From a virus, in IMG/VR virus record IMGVR_UViG_3300050343_000179, positions 1 to 55,508 of that record: a DNA stretch of 55,508 nt; one strand, written 5' to 3'. Below the pieces are notes generated by a model, which was not told the DNA's origin, did no database searches, and saw nothing but the letters and a program-made list of their open reading frames with translations. The stretch's first letter is position 1; each line of letters begins with the position of its first letter. Shown here piece after piece: positions 5,621-13,347 of this stretch. The position numbers and the translations under genes are program-made.

Positions 5621-6201
5621 CAGTTCATAGCAAAAGCGTAACTATCAAGGCTGCTGGAACTAGCCAGGCGAACGATGATCCCATCGGTTGGAAGCTCTGA
5701 CCTGCCAAAGCATCCAGCCTTCCAACGCCGATGACACCACTCAATCTCGGAGAAGCTTGAGCAACAAACAGCGGTTGCAACGTCAAAGCCAAGGAAGGCA
5801 AGGCGATCTAAAGTAAGGAATCGATCTCCATCAGCACCGACAAGCGTGTCAGCGATGAAATGATCGTCGCCAGAGAGCGTGCCTTCAACGTGGATCGTCA
5901 AGGGCTGCTGTAAGCGCTTGGGGAGAGCTGCACGCCCTACTTGAAGAAGATCATCTCCTGAGAGGCCCCTACAAGCCTCCAGGCGGCCATAAAAGTAATA
6001 GGCGGAGCATCTAGTGCCTGTGAAGGCTTCGGACACGCACAGAGCCTCTTGGAGGCTGCTAGCGATCAAACGGCTCTCGGCGGAATACCTGTCCAAAAAC
6101 TCTGGACTTGGCGAAGGAAGCCGAATCTCCGCTGGTGGACTTGAAGGCATTGTTAAACGCAATCTTGTTTGCATTGCAAGAGTAGCTGCTAAACGCACCA
6201 T
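5620..6201 (-). CDS. Divergent, truncated NAD-dependent DNA ligase-like protein
   Basis: A 193-residue protein. By eye its second half follows the order of the LigA adenylation domain. A YGRLEACRGLSGDD segment stands where LigA has the Y-G-L...TRGDG/GED segment. Next come an HVEGTL strand (LigA VRGE), LAFLGFDV followed by CSSFSEIEWCHRRW (LigA LxxLGFPV...CxSxEEVLxxxxxW), and ELPTDGIIVRL (LigA LPYEIDGVVVKV). The catalytic KxDG lysine and the motif-V lysine are not visible (Arg in the latter). It may therefore be inactive, a binding remnant, or a different family; the match is from memory only. ATG start at 6201. Confidence 0.45.
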   Translation of the reverse strand: MVRLAATLAMQTRLRLTMPSSPPAEIRLPSPSPEFLDRYSAESRLIASSLQEALCVSEAFTGTRCSAYYFYGRLEACRGLSGDDLLQVGRAALPKRLQQPLTIHVEGTLSGDDHFIADTLVGADGDRFLTLDRLAFLGFDVATAVCCSSFSEIEWCHRRWKAGCFGRSELPTDGIIVRLASSSSLDSYAFAMN

Positions 6202-6202
6202 G

Positions 6203-6385
6203 TCAACATCCGGCGCTGATATTCCTGGCTGCCTCCTTAGCCAACCAGTTAGCTCCAGCTTTTGTGGTGCAGTACAGGCGGCTGAGACTATCGACCACGA
6301 CTAGCAACTCTTCACGGCTCATCCCCTGTGACTGCCTCCTAAGCCGCTCCATGAAGAACTCGGTCTGCTGGCATGGCTCGATCAT
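6203..6385 (-). CDS. NblA-like small protein (candidate phycobilisome-degradation adaptor)
   Basis: A 60-residue helical protein, the usual NblA length. The stretch EFFMERLRRQSQGMSREELL (about residues 9-28), followed by a leucine-rich helix and NWLAKEA, resembles the NblA helix-turn-helix pattern EQEF...F...LSxEQAxxLLVxLYRQ...N..xLLK. NblA recruits Clp protease to phycobilisomes, and some freshwater cyanophages carry nblA. Here the similarity is weak and judged by eye. Other short phage helical proteins could fit. I chose the ATG at 6385; a TTG at 6400 is possible. The stop is 1 base from the ligase-like start. Confidence 0.45.
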   Translation of the reverse strand: MIEPCQQTEFFMERLRRQSQGMSREELLVVVDSLSRLYCTTKAGANWLAKEAARNISAGC

Positions 6386-6515
6386 GGAATGCGGCTCCAA
6401 ATGCGCCTAAGGCTTCGACAAGGTTAGCTGGAAGGCTCTTTTCAGACAGCGGGTCGCTGAGATCCCTTGCGGCGCAGTAACTGTATGCAAACGGGTCGGT
6501 CGTTGACCCGGCCAA
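6339..6515 (-). CDS. Possible 58-residue protein with TTG start
   Basis: The frame reads MAGSTTDPFAYSYCAARDLS, then DPLSEKSLPANLVEALGAFG, and ends MPADRVLHGAA. The composition is strongly protein-like, and the frame is open to about 6540. There is no ATG; TTG at 6513-6515 is the only usual start. It overlaps the NblA-like gene by 47 bases and includes the left arm of the inverted repeat in the origin-like region. It may be a real gene or a decaying remnant. Confidence 0.35.
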   Translation of the reverse strand: MAGSTTDPFAYSYCAARDLSDPLSEKSLPANLVEALGAFGAAFHDRAMPADRVLHGAA

Positions 6516-6700
6516 ATCCCTTGGTATGACTGGGATGGGTCAATAATAATAAATGTATCACTAAATATATATATATATATATATATATACTCTTACTTAC
6601 ACACACATACTTACTCGTGTGGCATAAAAAATGACCCAACCGACCCGCCCTTGCGCCGCAACGGATCTCGCGGGTCAGGGTGTGGGTCGTGGGTCAGAGT
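6446..6700. other. Candidate replication origin (GGGTC iterons, AT tract, inverted repeat)
   Basis: Nine GGGTC/GACCC pentamers lie within 245 bp (starts at 6451, 6493, 6505, 6537, 6633, 6642, 6672, 6684, 6691), mostly continued as GGGTCA or GGGTCG. Between the two clusters is a 25-bp uninterrupted (AT)n tract at 6565-6589, a possible unwinding element. An imperfect inverted repeat pairs 6459-6509 with 6632-6669 and includes TTGCGGCGCA. It lies next to the primase-helicase gene. Positions 6516-6831 hold no other gene I can support. Confidence 0.45.
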
Positions 6701-6831
6701 GCCTTTGAGTGCAGGCTTTTCATTGGTGGACGAACGCTAGCGGAGTTCCGCACCCTCTTGTCCAAGGAAGGGGGCCAGTCACTAGCTATCAAACAATACG
6801 CAGTCTTCAGCAGTATGTCGAGAATGTTTAG

Positions 6832-9492
6832 CTAATCCGTGTCGATTATTGCCGTTAGTGGAATCACTGTAGCTCGTGATTGCTTACTTCCGCAGAATCT
6901 CACCATCGCCGGAGACTTGGTAGCGCCCAAAACCCGCTTCAGTGCTTGCTTATGAGCCCCTCCAGACCATGCCGTTTCATCCAAAAGCCGCTCCAAATTC
7001 GTATTTGAGTTCGCAATCATCATCGAGCCGGACATAAGTCTGATTCCATATCTGCCTAACACTTTTTCGCAAGTTTCATCCGAACCTTCAATTGTTCCCA
7101 TTTTGGGACCGCAAAGACTCTCAACGAGATTCATGATCGTGAACCTTCTGCCGCCCTCCACGGTGATCATTGATTCAAGGATCCGCGCAAGGCATTGATC
7201 TTCATCAGCGTCACGTTCATCGCGCCGCTGTGATGTCCAGTCAATGCCAGCGCAAAACTCAGCAGCCTCTACATCAGACAGCTCACGATCACTGCCTGGG
7301 AGCAAGCTGAACGCACCTGCCAAGAGTGTGCCGTGCTGATCACCAAAACGCTGGCCGTGCTCGACAGCTAGGGCTGCTGCAAACTTCCGCGCATTGGCCC
7401 TAATAGTCGGCACCCGCGCCAGTGTTCGTGCCACCAGGCTGCGACCTGTTTCGGGAGTACAGAGCTGGGCGATCTGTGCCTCAAGCGGAAGCCAGTCCCC
7501 CTCGCCCTTCTGCAAGGTAAGGACACAGAATCGATCACGATCAGCGCCTTGAACAAGGGAAGCGTTGATTGATGAAACGCAGAACATGCTGCGGATTTCG
7601 TATTGATTAGCTGCACCACCACCAGCCGAGCCTTTGATGATTTTGCCGCCTTCAGATGATGCGATCCTTGCCATTGCCAGAACGTTGTCACGATTTTGTT
7701 TCTCGCGGGAGTCGTTCTGCTCAAATTCATCGAACAGAACAGGAATTGCATCAGACCGGAGTGCAGCGCGAAGGCCGGGTTCAGTGGTGCCACCTGTGGC
7801 TGATTGATAAATGCCGCCTAGTAAAGGCTTAAGGAAACGACTGAGGATTGTTGTCTTACCCGTGCCCTTGCCTCCGGTGACCCAGATATGTGAGCGCCAC
7901 TCAAGTGCGCCACAGATAGGAGCAAGAGCAACCCAGCCAGCAAGCAGGAACGCATAGGAAGGTGATTCCCAGGAGAAAGATTTTGCAAGGTTAAAAAGCT
8001 GAACAGAAACATCGTCTTCTAACGGGATTTCACTAGGCCCATCAAGGGGTTTGGCGTGTTCGTAAAAGTAGTAGCTCGATATTCCGTCTGATACTTTTTG
8101 CTCGCGATTATCAACTATCATTCTCATGCCAAGGTGAAAGATAACGCGATTAGCATCCACCCAAGCACCCCGGCCTCTAATACGATCAGGATCAAATACA
8201 CCTTTCTTGTGTGATTCTTGCATTAGCCATTCGGTAGCAAGATCCCAGTCAAGTTTGTCGTTTACTGTGAAGTTACGTTGCCAGAACTCTAAGGAGCTGG
8301 TTAGTGAGATTAGGTGCAGTTTGGTGTGTGAAGATATTGTCAGTTCAATTGCTTGTGAGCTTGCTCTAGGCATGTAGTAATGCTTGCCATGTTCATAACC
8401 AAGGAACTGAAAAGGTATTACTGCATGATGTTCTTCTGGTGCTTCGTTTGGCTCTTCGGCATCAACATTTTGGGGTAATTCCCAGCCGTTTGCTATTGCA
8501 GTGTTGATTAGTTTGCTGATTGACGCCCTGATTGGCGCATCACCAATTGAGAGAATTTTCTTGGCTGGCTCCCATGTGCCGGGTGATTGCCAGTCAGCTT
8601 CCAGAACGATGTCCTGTGCAAGGGACTGTCCGAAATGGTGGGTTAGGGCTGCGAGGCAGGCAAAGCATGTGGGGTATGTTCCTTGACCTGCTTCAGTGCG
8701 GAGCGGGATGTAATCACGGAGGATTTCGACAGCAAGTGTGCGCTGCTCTGCGGGTGGGAGTTTAGAAAACCAGTGGTGAGACGGTTCTGCTGGGCGGGTG
8801 CCACGTTGAAAAATCGTTGGAGCAGCAGCGCCGATCTCGTCTGGGGTGAATGTTTCAGTTCTGGTCGAGGCGATAACCGTGCGTTCGCCAGTGCTGGGGT
8901 GGATGCCACCGGGCAGGCGCATGACACGGGATGCGTTGGAGATGGCCTTGTCTGGCTTGGAGTCAGGCGCAACGATCTCGATTGCGGTTGCGATCCGGCG
9001 CTGTAGGTCAGAGAAATCTTGAATGTCAGGCTCTTGGCCTGGGGTGAAAAGCCAGTAATGGTGCAGGGATTTGCCGCCGGTCCAGACCGAGACTGTTGGC
9101 TCCGGGAGGCCAGCCATTGCAGGCAGTGCTGCTTGAGCTTCGCGGTCGAGATTGCCGTCGCACTCTGCAAAGCAGGCGATTGCGTGCTCGATGTGGGCAT
9201 TGGATGCGCCCCAGGCTTTGATCTCACCAGCCCGGTTGATGTGCTCCGGCTTGGTCCCCCATACGGCAGGCTGGTCTGAGGGTGGATTGACGACGAAGCC
9301 AAGGCTGCTGCCTGAGTTACGAGCGAGGATGCGTTCGATTTTGTTGCGCGGTATGTCCTCGGCGTCGGCCTTGATGTGGATGCAAGGCCGCGACGGATCC
9401 GAGGGATAAACAGCGAAAACTATGGGGCCGGTGCTGCGACCGATGGCTTCAAGGAAGTCTTCGGTGATTGACCAGTCGATAAGGGATTTCAT
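6832..9492 (-). CDS. AEP-type primase-helicase
   Basis: An 886-residue replication protein, expected to unwind DNA and make primers. The N-terminal third looks like an archaeo-eukaryotic primase domain. It has an acidic pair in CFAECDGN (about 107-114), the motif WTGGKSLHHYW (about 137-147) and SRVMRLPGG (about 188-196). The C-terminal half is a P-loop ATPase of the D5/VirE-like helicase type. Walker A is VTGGKGTGKTT (about 538-548) and Walker B is VLFDEFE (about 585-591); a sensor-like CVSSINAS lies near 638-645. ATG at 9492. It diverges from the rightward replication operon, with control elements between them, and ends beside the origin-like region. Confidence 0.85.
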   Translation of the reverse strand: MKSLIDWSITEDFLEAIGRSTGPIVFAVYPSDPSRPCIHIKADAEDIPRNKIERILARNSGSSLGFVVNPPSDQPAVWGTKPEHINRAGEIKAWGASNAHIEHAIACFAECDGNLDREAQAALPAMAGLPEPTVSVWTGGKSLHHYWLFTPGQEPDIQDFSDLQRRIATAIEIVAPDSKPDKAISNASRVMRLPGGIHPSTGERTVIASTRTETFTPDEIGAAAPTIFQRGTRPAEPSHHWFSKLPPAEQRTLAVEILRDYIPLRTEAGQGTYPTCFACLAALTHHFGQSLAQDIVLEADWQSPGTWEPAKKILSIGDAPIRASISKLINTAIANGWELPQNVDAEEPNEAPEEHHAVIPFQFLGYEHGKHYYMPRASSQAIELTISSHTKLHLISLTSSLEFWQRNFTVNDKLDWDLATEWLMQESHKKGVFDPDRIRGRGAWVDANRVIFHLGMRMIVDNREQKVSDGISSYYFYEHAKPLDGPSEIPLEDDVSVQLFNLAKSFSWESPSYAFLLAGWVALAPICGALEWRSHIWVTGGKGTGKTTILSRFLKPLLGGIYQSATGGTTEPGLRAALRSDAIPVLFDEFEQNDSREKQNRDNVLAMARIASSEGGKIIKGSAGGGAANQYEIRSMFCVSSINASLVQGADRDRFCVLTLQKGEGDWLPLEAQIAQLCTPETGRSLVARTLARVPTIRANARKFAAALAVEHGQRFGDQHGTLLAGAFSLLPGSDRELSDVEAAEFCAGIDWTSQRRDERDADEDQCLARILESMITVEGGRRFTIMNLVESLCGPKMGTIEGSDETCEKVLGRYGIRLMSGSMMIANSNTNLERLLDETAWSGGAHKQALKRVLGATKSPAMVRFCGSKQSRATVIPLTAIIDTD

Positions 9493-9535
9493 AAATCGCC
9501 ACAGTGGCGTTGCTATTAGAGCAGGTTTAGAGAGT

Positions 9536-9579
9536 AGCGCAACTATATGCGCTGTTATTTGCTACAGCATGTGTACACA
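9536..9579. promoter_or_regulatory. Operator-like palindromes between divergent replication genes
   Basis: AGCGCA-actata-TGCGCT (9536-9553) is a perfect 6-bp inverted repeat with a 6-bp spacer. TGTGTACACA (9570-9579) is a perfect 10-bp palindrome. Both lie in the 194-bp gap between the primase-helicase gene and the rightward operon. They are candidate binding sites for a phage or host regulator. Confidence 0.4.
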
Positions 9580-9592
9580 GGTCGAGGCAGGG

Positions 9593-9621
9593 TTGCGTTT
9601 TTGAGTCGAAGAGCGTATGCT
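9593..9621 (+). promoter_or_regulatory. Putative promoter of the rightward operon
   Basis: TTGCGT (9593-9598) and TATGCT (9616-9621) are 17 bp apart, about 65 bp before the first rightward start at 9687. The -10 lacks the canonical A at position 5, so strength is uncertain. Confidence 0.35.
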
Positions 9622-9686
9622 TTCGCAGAGCCGTATTTCCCTAAGCTCTGCAACTGTTATGGCGTCACGCTCCATGCTGCGTTTGT

Positions 9687-10019
9687 ATGCAACCACCTAA
9701 ATTAAACAAAATTCTCGCTTTAACGCAAAGCTCAAACGAAAACGAGTCGGATGCTGCTTGCAGAATGCTTTGCAAAGCTCTTGTCTCGATGGGCTACAAC
9801 TTTTCTGAAACTAAAGATTCGCATGAGCCGGTGGACCCTTACGCTTATGACTGGCCTGACCCGCCTAAAGAGCCTGCCCGTGATTTTAAAAAAATAACCA
9901 ATAAGTACGAGACTTATTGCAAGTGCTGCAAGAAATATATACCTGTAGGTACGAGAGTCTTCTGGATTCCTGGCGAAGGAGTTATACATATTGAATGTAG
10001 AGAGGCTTTTGATCGATGA
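9687..10019 (+). CDS. DUF2786-like/Cys-knuckle protein
   Basis: A 110-residue protein heading the rightward operon. The N-terminal helix pair (KLNKILALTQSSNENESDAA) resembles the start of DUF2786 proteins. After a Pro/Asp-rich linker comes CKCCKKYIPVGTRVFWIPG followed by IECREAF. Cys residues 78, 80, 81 and 104 could bind zinc in a ribbon-like fold seen in proteins that handle DNA ends. Its last codon overlaps the helicase start (ATGA). The function is unknown. Confidence 0.7.
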   Translation: MQPPKLNKILALTQSSNENESDAACRMLCKALVSMGYNFSETKDSHEPVDPYAYDWPDPPKEPARDFKKITNKYETYCKCCKKYIPVGTRVFWIPGEGVIHIECREAFDR

Positions 10020-11422
10020 CCTTTCTCCGCCCCCGCCAAGTCCAGGCGATTAATGACATCAGGGTTGCGTACCGGTCTGGGTATCGGGCTCCGATTCTGT
10101 GTGCTGCTACTGGCTTCGGCAAGACCCATACCAGTGCTGCGATTATCCAGTCTGCGCTTGATAAGGGCAAGACTGTTTGGTTCCTTGCCCACCTTCGTGA
10201 AATTTTAAACGACACATCTAGCCGCCTCAAACAGGCTGGCATCTCGTTTGGAGAGATCGCTGCTGGAAAGCCATTGGAGTATTACAAGCGAGTTCAACTT
10301 GTGAGTGTTCAAACAGCAGTCCGCAGGACAGATTTACCTCAACCGGATCTTGTTATTGTTGACGAATGTCATTTAGCAGCAGCTAAAACATACAAGGTCG
10401 TTCTTGGCCGCGCTGGCAATCCGGCACTTCTTGGGCTTACCGGCACCCCATGCCGGTTGGACGGCAAAGGGCTTGACGAAATGTTCGACACGATTGTTCC
10501 TACTTGCTCTACTGATGATTTGATTGACGAAGGGTTATTAGCACCAATTGTATATTTTGCACCTGAACGCCCAGACCTAAGCAAAGTTAAAACATTTGCA
10601 GGCGACTACAAGGTAAATGAGTTGGCCCATGTGATGGACAACCCAGACCTGACTGGCCGTGCGGTTGAACAGTATATGTTGCACTGTGACGGGGCAAAAG
10701 CTGTTGTGTTCTGCACGGGGATTGATCACGCCGAGAATGTAGCCGAAACATTTCGTTTGGCTGGTTACAAGGCTGTTGCAATTTCTGGCGAAACAAAACC
10801 TCCTGAAAGGGAAGCTGCATTAACAGGACTTAGGAATGGAGATTTGCAAGTCGTTTGCAACGCAAAGCTTTGGTCGGCAGGGGTCGACATACCTCAACTG
10901 GAGTGCATTATTCTTCTAAGGCCGACCAAAAGTTTAACTTTTTACTTGCAAGCAATTGGCAGGGGACTGCGAACTTCTCCAGGTAAAAATAATTTAGTTG
11001 TTCTTGACCACTCTGGATCTATTTTTCAGTTCGGCCCTCCTGGGATGGCTAGAAAATGGAGCCTAAGAGGTCGTGACAAGCGTGAACAGGCAGGTCCTGT
11101 CAAGCAATGCCCTGCCTGTTTTTGTTGCCATAAGCCTGCCCCTCAATGCCCAGAATGCGGTTTTATCTACCCCGTTGATGACAAGAAAGACTTAAACCAG
11201 AGCGATGATGATCTTGTTGAGCTTACGTCTGACGAAATGCTGGCAATGGAACGTCGTATCAATGCAAAAAAGTCTAAAGAAGAAAGCCTTCGCCGCCAAA
11301 AGGAAGTTGGTCAAGCTAGGACTTTAGATGCTCTCGTCCTATTAGGCATAAGTAGAGGTTACAGATTTCCAGTACAATGGGCGCGAAAGATTTTAAATTC
11401 TCGTGCAATCAAGCGAAAGTAA
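10016..11422 (+). CDS. Superfamily 2 DEAD-like DNA helicase
   Basis: A 468-residue helicase with all landmark motifs: Q-like RPRQVQA near the N-terminus, Walker A ATGFGKT (31-37), DECH (116-119), TGTP (142-145) and motif VI QAIGRGLRT (312-320). A four-Cys zinc knuckle (C365, C368, C378, C381) and a basic tail follow. It belongs with the type-III-restriction/UvsW-like helicases that many phages encode for replication restart or branch migration. It overlaps the upstream gene by 4 bases and the VRR-NUC gene by 20, so helicase and nuclease are likely made together. Confidence 0.9.
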   Translation: MTFLRPRQVQAINDIRVAYRSGYRAPILCAATGFGKTHTSAAIIQSALDKGKTVWFLAHLREILNDTSSRLKQAGISFGEIAAGKPLEYYKRVQLVSVQTAVRRTDLPQPDLVIVDECHLAAAKTYKVVLGRAGNPALLGLTGTPCRLDGKGLDEMFDTIVPTCSTDDLIDEGLLAPIVYFAPERPDLSKVKTFAGDYKVNELAHVMDNPDLTGRAVEQYMLHCDGAKAVVFCTGIDHAENVAETFRLAGYKAVAISGETKPPEREAALTGLRNGDLQVVCNAKLWSAGVDIPQLECIILLRPTKSLTFYLQAIGRGLRTSPGKNNLVVLDHSGSIFQFGPPGMARKWSLRGRDKREQAGPVKQCPACFCCHKPAPQCPECGFIYPVDDKKDLNQSDDDLVELTSDEMLAMERRINAKKSKEESLRRQKEVGQARTLDALVLLGISRGYRFPVQWARKILNSRAIKRK

Positions 11423-11756
11423 GATCCAGCAAGAGATCAGACTGGCGTGTAGTCGCGGCTCGACAAGGCTGTGGAGAAATAACAGCGGCAGTTTGCCTAA
11501 CCCTAAAACCGGTACTTATGTGCAGTTTGGCGTCGGTAGTCCCGGCGGAAGTGACCTGATTGGCTACCGGAAGGTGACGATTACGCCAGAAATGGTGGGC
11601 ACTGAAATCGCAGTATTTGCTGCTGTGGAGGTAAAGGCCGCCAAGGGGCGTGCGACTGAACAGCAGAAGGCTTTTATTGAGCACATCCGAAACGCAGGCG
11701 GTCTTGCAGGGGTGGCTAGATCAGTTGACGAAGCGAAATCTATACTGTTAAACTAA
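11403..11756 (+). CDS. VRR-NUC domain nuclease
   Basis: A 117-residue stand-alone VRR-NUC nuclease of the PD-(D/E)XK superfamily. It shows an N-terminal Glu in QQEIR, GSPGGSDLIG with D51, and the catalytic E76-V77-K78 in FAAVEVKAAKGR, followed by the usual TEQQKAFI helix. Phage versions act on branched or flapped DNA and usually neighbour a helicase, as here. The start is a GTG at 11403 that overlaps the helicase end by 20 bases. No other start preserves the first Glu-bearing helix. Confidence 0.85.
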   Translation: MQSSESKIQQEIRLACSRGSTRLWRNNSGSLPNPKTGTYVQFGVGSPGGSDLIGYRKVTITPEMVGTEIAVFAAVEVKAAKGRATEQQKAFIEHIRNAGGLAGVARSVDEAKSILLN

Positions 11757-11827
11757 TGAACGATACAATTGCCCTTGCGCTTTTCTCTGGCTTTTGTATT
11801 GGCCTTATAGCCTCTAACCTTTTATGA
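11756..11827 (+). CDS. 23-residue membrane micro-protein
   Basis: MNDTIALALFSGFCIGLIAS plus three residues form one membrane helix. The start overlaps the stop of the VRR-NUC gene (TAATG) and the end overlaps the next start (ATGA). Being stitched into the operon at both ends is the main evidence that it is translated. Unknown function. Confidence 0.45.
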   Translation: MNDTIALALFSGFCIGLIASNLL

Positions 11828-11925
11828 CACCCGCATTCATTCAGTATTTAAAAAATCAGTACGCCAAGGCTATGCGAATCGCAAAGCAAAAAGCTAAGGC
11901 AAAAGAATCGAAATCAGAGGATTGA
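11824..11925 (+). CDS. 33-residue basic micro-protein
   Basis: MTPAFIQYLKNQYAKAMRIA, then a Lys/Ala-rich tail ending ESKSED. Very basic and helical. It overlaps both neighbours by a few bases (ATGA and TGATG), suggesting coupled translation. Unknown function; nucleic-acid binding is only a guess from its charge. Confidence 0.45.
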   Translation: MTPAFIQYLKNQYAKAMRIAKQKAKAKESKSED

Positions 11926-12107
11926 TGAACAGTCTTTATTTTTGCGTGGCCTGTGAGTCTCCAGGTCAGGACCGGCAGTATGTCGAGGTACTGGCCCGGT
12001 CTGAGGAGCAGGCAATACACAAGGCATCTCGTATTCATCGCAACCGGAAGAGCTATCGGCTATTGGTTCCTGAATCAGTTGTCAGGTTTCAGGAGCGCAG
12101 CTTTTGA
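11925..12107 (+). CDS. Hypothetical 60-residue protein
   Basis: Opens MNSLYFCVACESPGQDRQYV and continues with VLARSEEQAIHKASRIHRN. A short beta-strand start followed by a helix gives the look of a small alpha/beta domain. Similar short proteins that convert a periodic input into a beta-alpha unit are common in phages, but I do not recognise the family. The ATG at 11925 overlaps the upstream stop. Its TGA overlaps the downstream TTG start. Confidence 0.6.
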   Translation: MNSLYFCVACESPGQDRQYVEVLARSEEQAIHKASRIHRNRKSYRLLVPESVVRFQERSF

Positions 12108-12355
12108 TCTGCCCGAATTGCGGTGCCTCTGGGAGGGGCACTAAAAAGGTTCTCAGTACCCGGCATTCACATGGCGGCACTGTCACTCGTCAGATCAAAT
12201 GTAGATCGTGCAATTATTTGTATTTTACGTCTGAGTTTGTCATTGACCGGATGTTGGTGAACTGTCGTGGTGGCCATTATCATGCCAGCTCGACGATGAT
12301 TGATGCAGTGTCTGCAACTCTTAGGGAGCATGGACTGGAGCAGGATGATGCGTGA
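12104..12355 (+). CDS. Zinc-ribbon protein, NrdR/Ogr-like
   Basis: An 83-residue protein with a four-Cys zinc ribbon: CPNC (3-6) and CRSC (33-36), followed by NYLYFTSE. This matches the layout of the NrdR N-terminal ribbon and phage Ogr/Delta-type transcription activators. A DNA-binding regulatory role is likely but unproven. The start is TTG at 12104, overlapping the previous stop. The first residues (MICPNC) make this the only start that keeps the ribbon intact. Confidence 0.65.
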   Translation: MICPNCGASGRGTKKVLSTRHSHGGTVTRQIKCRSCNYLYFTSEFVIDRMLVNCRGGHYHASSTMIDAVSATLREHGLEQDDA

Positions 12356-12542
12356 TGCTGGTATTGCCGATTCGCCTGGTAGAGCTGAAGCGTGCAAGAT
12401 GCAGCGATTTGAGGCAACCTTTCGCGAAAAAAGCGGATGGGAGCACGTTGAAATTATTGATGCAATGAGCTATCACGGTGCATTGAAGAAACTTAAGGGT
12501 AGGTCCAAGACACTATTCTCTTTGTGCGTAATTAATGACTAA
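12345..12542 (+). CDS. Hypothetical 65-residue protein
   Basis: Starts MMRDAGIADSPGRAEACKMQ and continues with a mixed segment FRE-KSGWEHVEIIDAMSYHG. I chose the tandem ATG pair at 12345/12348, which overlaps the zinc-ribbon stop. A longer upstream extension is less protein-like. Unknown family; possibly a small alpha/beta protein. Confidence 0.55.
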   Translation: MMRDAGIADSPGRAEACKMQRFEATFREKSGWEHVEIIDAMSYHGALKKLKGRSKTLFSLCVIND

Positions 12543-12708
12543 TGCTGAGGCAAAGCGTCTGATTGCTGAATCAGACAAACGATTACTTGAAATTTATCAC
12601 TGGAGACTGAATCCTCATGAGCATGAAACTATTGATCATCGATACGGAAACGACTGGCTTAAGTCCAGCCGACAGCACCGTGATCGAACTGGGAGCTGTC
12701 CTGTTTGA
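12535..12708 (+). CDS. Possible overlapping 57-residue protein
   Basis: The ATG at 12535 overlaps the previous gene's TAA. The first 27 residues (MTNAEAKRLIAESDKRLLEI, then YHWRLNPHE) look like a real helical protein. The second half is read through the start of the exonuclease gene in another frame for 92 bases and is Arg/Ser-rich. It may be a genuine overlapping gene or a truncated one. Confidence 0.4.
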   Translation: MTNAEAKRLIAESDKRLLEIYHWRLNPHEHETIDHRYGNDWLKSSRQHRDRTGSCPV

Positions 12709-13300
12709 TGTTGAGCTGCGATCTGTTATTTGTCAGGTCTCGTTTCTGCTGCCGACACTGACAAACGAGGCCGAGTTCGTGAATCGGATTCAGCCTGCGT
12801 TGACCATGAAAGCGCCTGATCTGACGAGCCCAATGGCGGCGTCATTTTGGGCGATGGTTGCTGAGGCTGACTATGCCATCGCACATAACTCTGCATTCGA
12901 CCGGCAGTGGTTCGGTGGTTCCGGCTGCTTGCCTTCGATGCCGCTGCCATGGATCTGTTCAATGGACGAAATCTCATGGCCGCTGAATAGCAAGCGGGGT
13001 CGCAGCTCTGTGATGTCGCTGTGCGTCGATTACGGCGTTCCCGTTTGGCAGGCCCACCGTGCTCTCACTGACTGCATCTATCTGGCTGAGGTCATGAAAC
13101 GCGAGCCTCAGCTAGAACATCTGATCGAGAATGCCTTGCTGCCGAGGCATGTCTACGTCAGCAATCTTGGCTACGAGCAGCGCCAGCACTGCAAAGACGC
13201 TGGGTTCACTTGGAACAATCTGGTTCCGAAGATGTGGGCCAAAAAAATGACAGAGCATGAAGCTGCGGCACTAGATTTCTCTGTCTCTATTGCCGATTAG
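12617..13300 (+). CDS. DnaQ-like 3'-5' exonuclease (DEDDh)
   Basis: A 227-residue exonuclease. Exo I is IDTETTG (D9, E11), Exo II is AHNSAFDRQWF (H90-D95) and Exo III is HRALTDCIYLAEVM (H147, D152). These are the residues that bind two metal ions in DEDDh enzymes such as the epsilon proofreading subunit and RNase T. A C-terminal extension (about 190-227, YEQRQHCKDAGFTWNN, then KMW) resembles the small domain often attached to phage exonucleases. No polymerase domain is attached, so it would act alone or with the host polymerase. The start is ATG 12617, with ATG 12623 as an alternative. Confidence 0.85.
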   Translation: MSMKLLIIDTETTGLSPADSTVIELGAVLFDVELRSVICQVSFLLPTLTNEAEFVNRIQPALTMKAPDLTSPMAASFWAMVAEADYAIAHNSAFDRQWFGGSGCLPSMPLPWICSMDEISWPLNSKRGRSSVMSLCVDYGVPVWQAHRALTDCIYLAEVMKREPQLEHLIENALLPRHVYVSNLGYEQRQHCKDAGFTWNNLVPKMWAKKMTEHEAAALDFSVSIAD

Positions 13301-13347
13301 TCGAAACAGTGATACCATTCGTCTTGCAAACATCGTTGCGTTTTTGA

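Noticed and set aside
6442-6639. 65-codon leftward frame containing Ile-Tyr repeats
   Set aside because: Produced by the (AT)n tract; the better frame in this stretch is 6339-6515.
7368-9302. Frames of 141 and 219 codons inside the primase-helicase gene
   Set aside because: Shadows of a well-supported coding frame.
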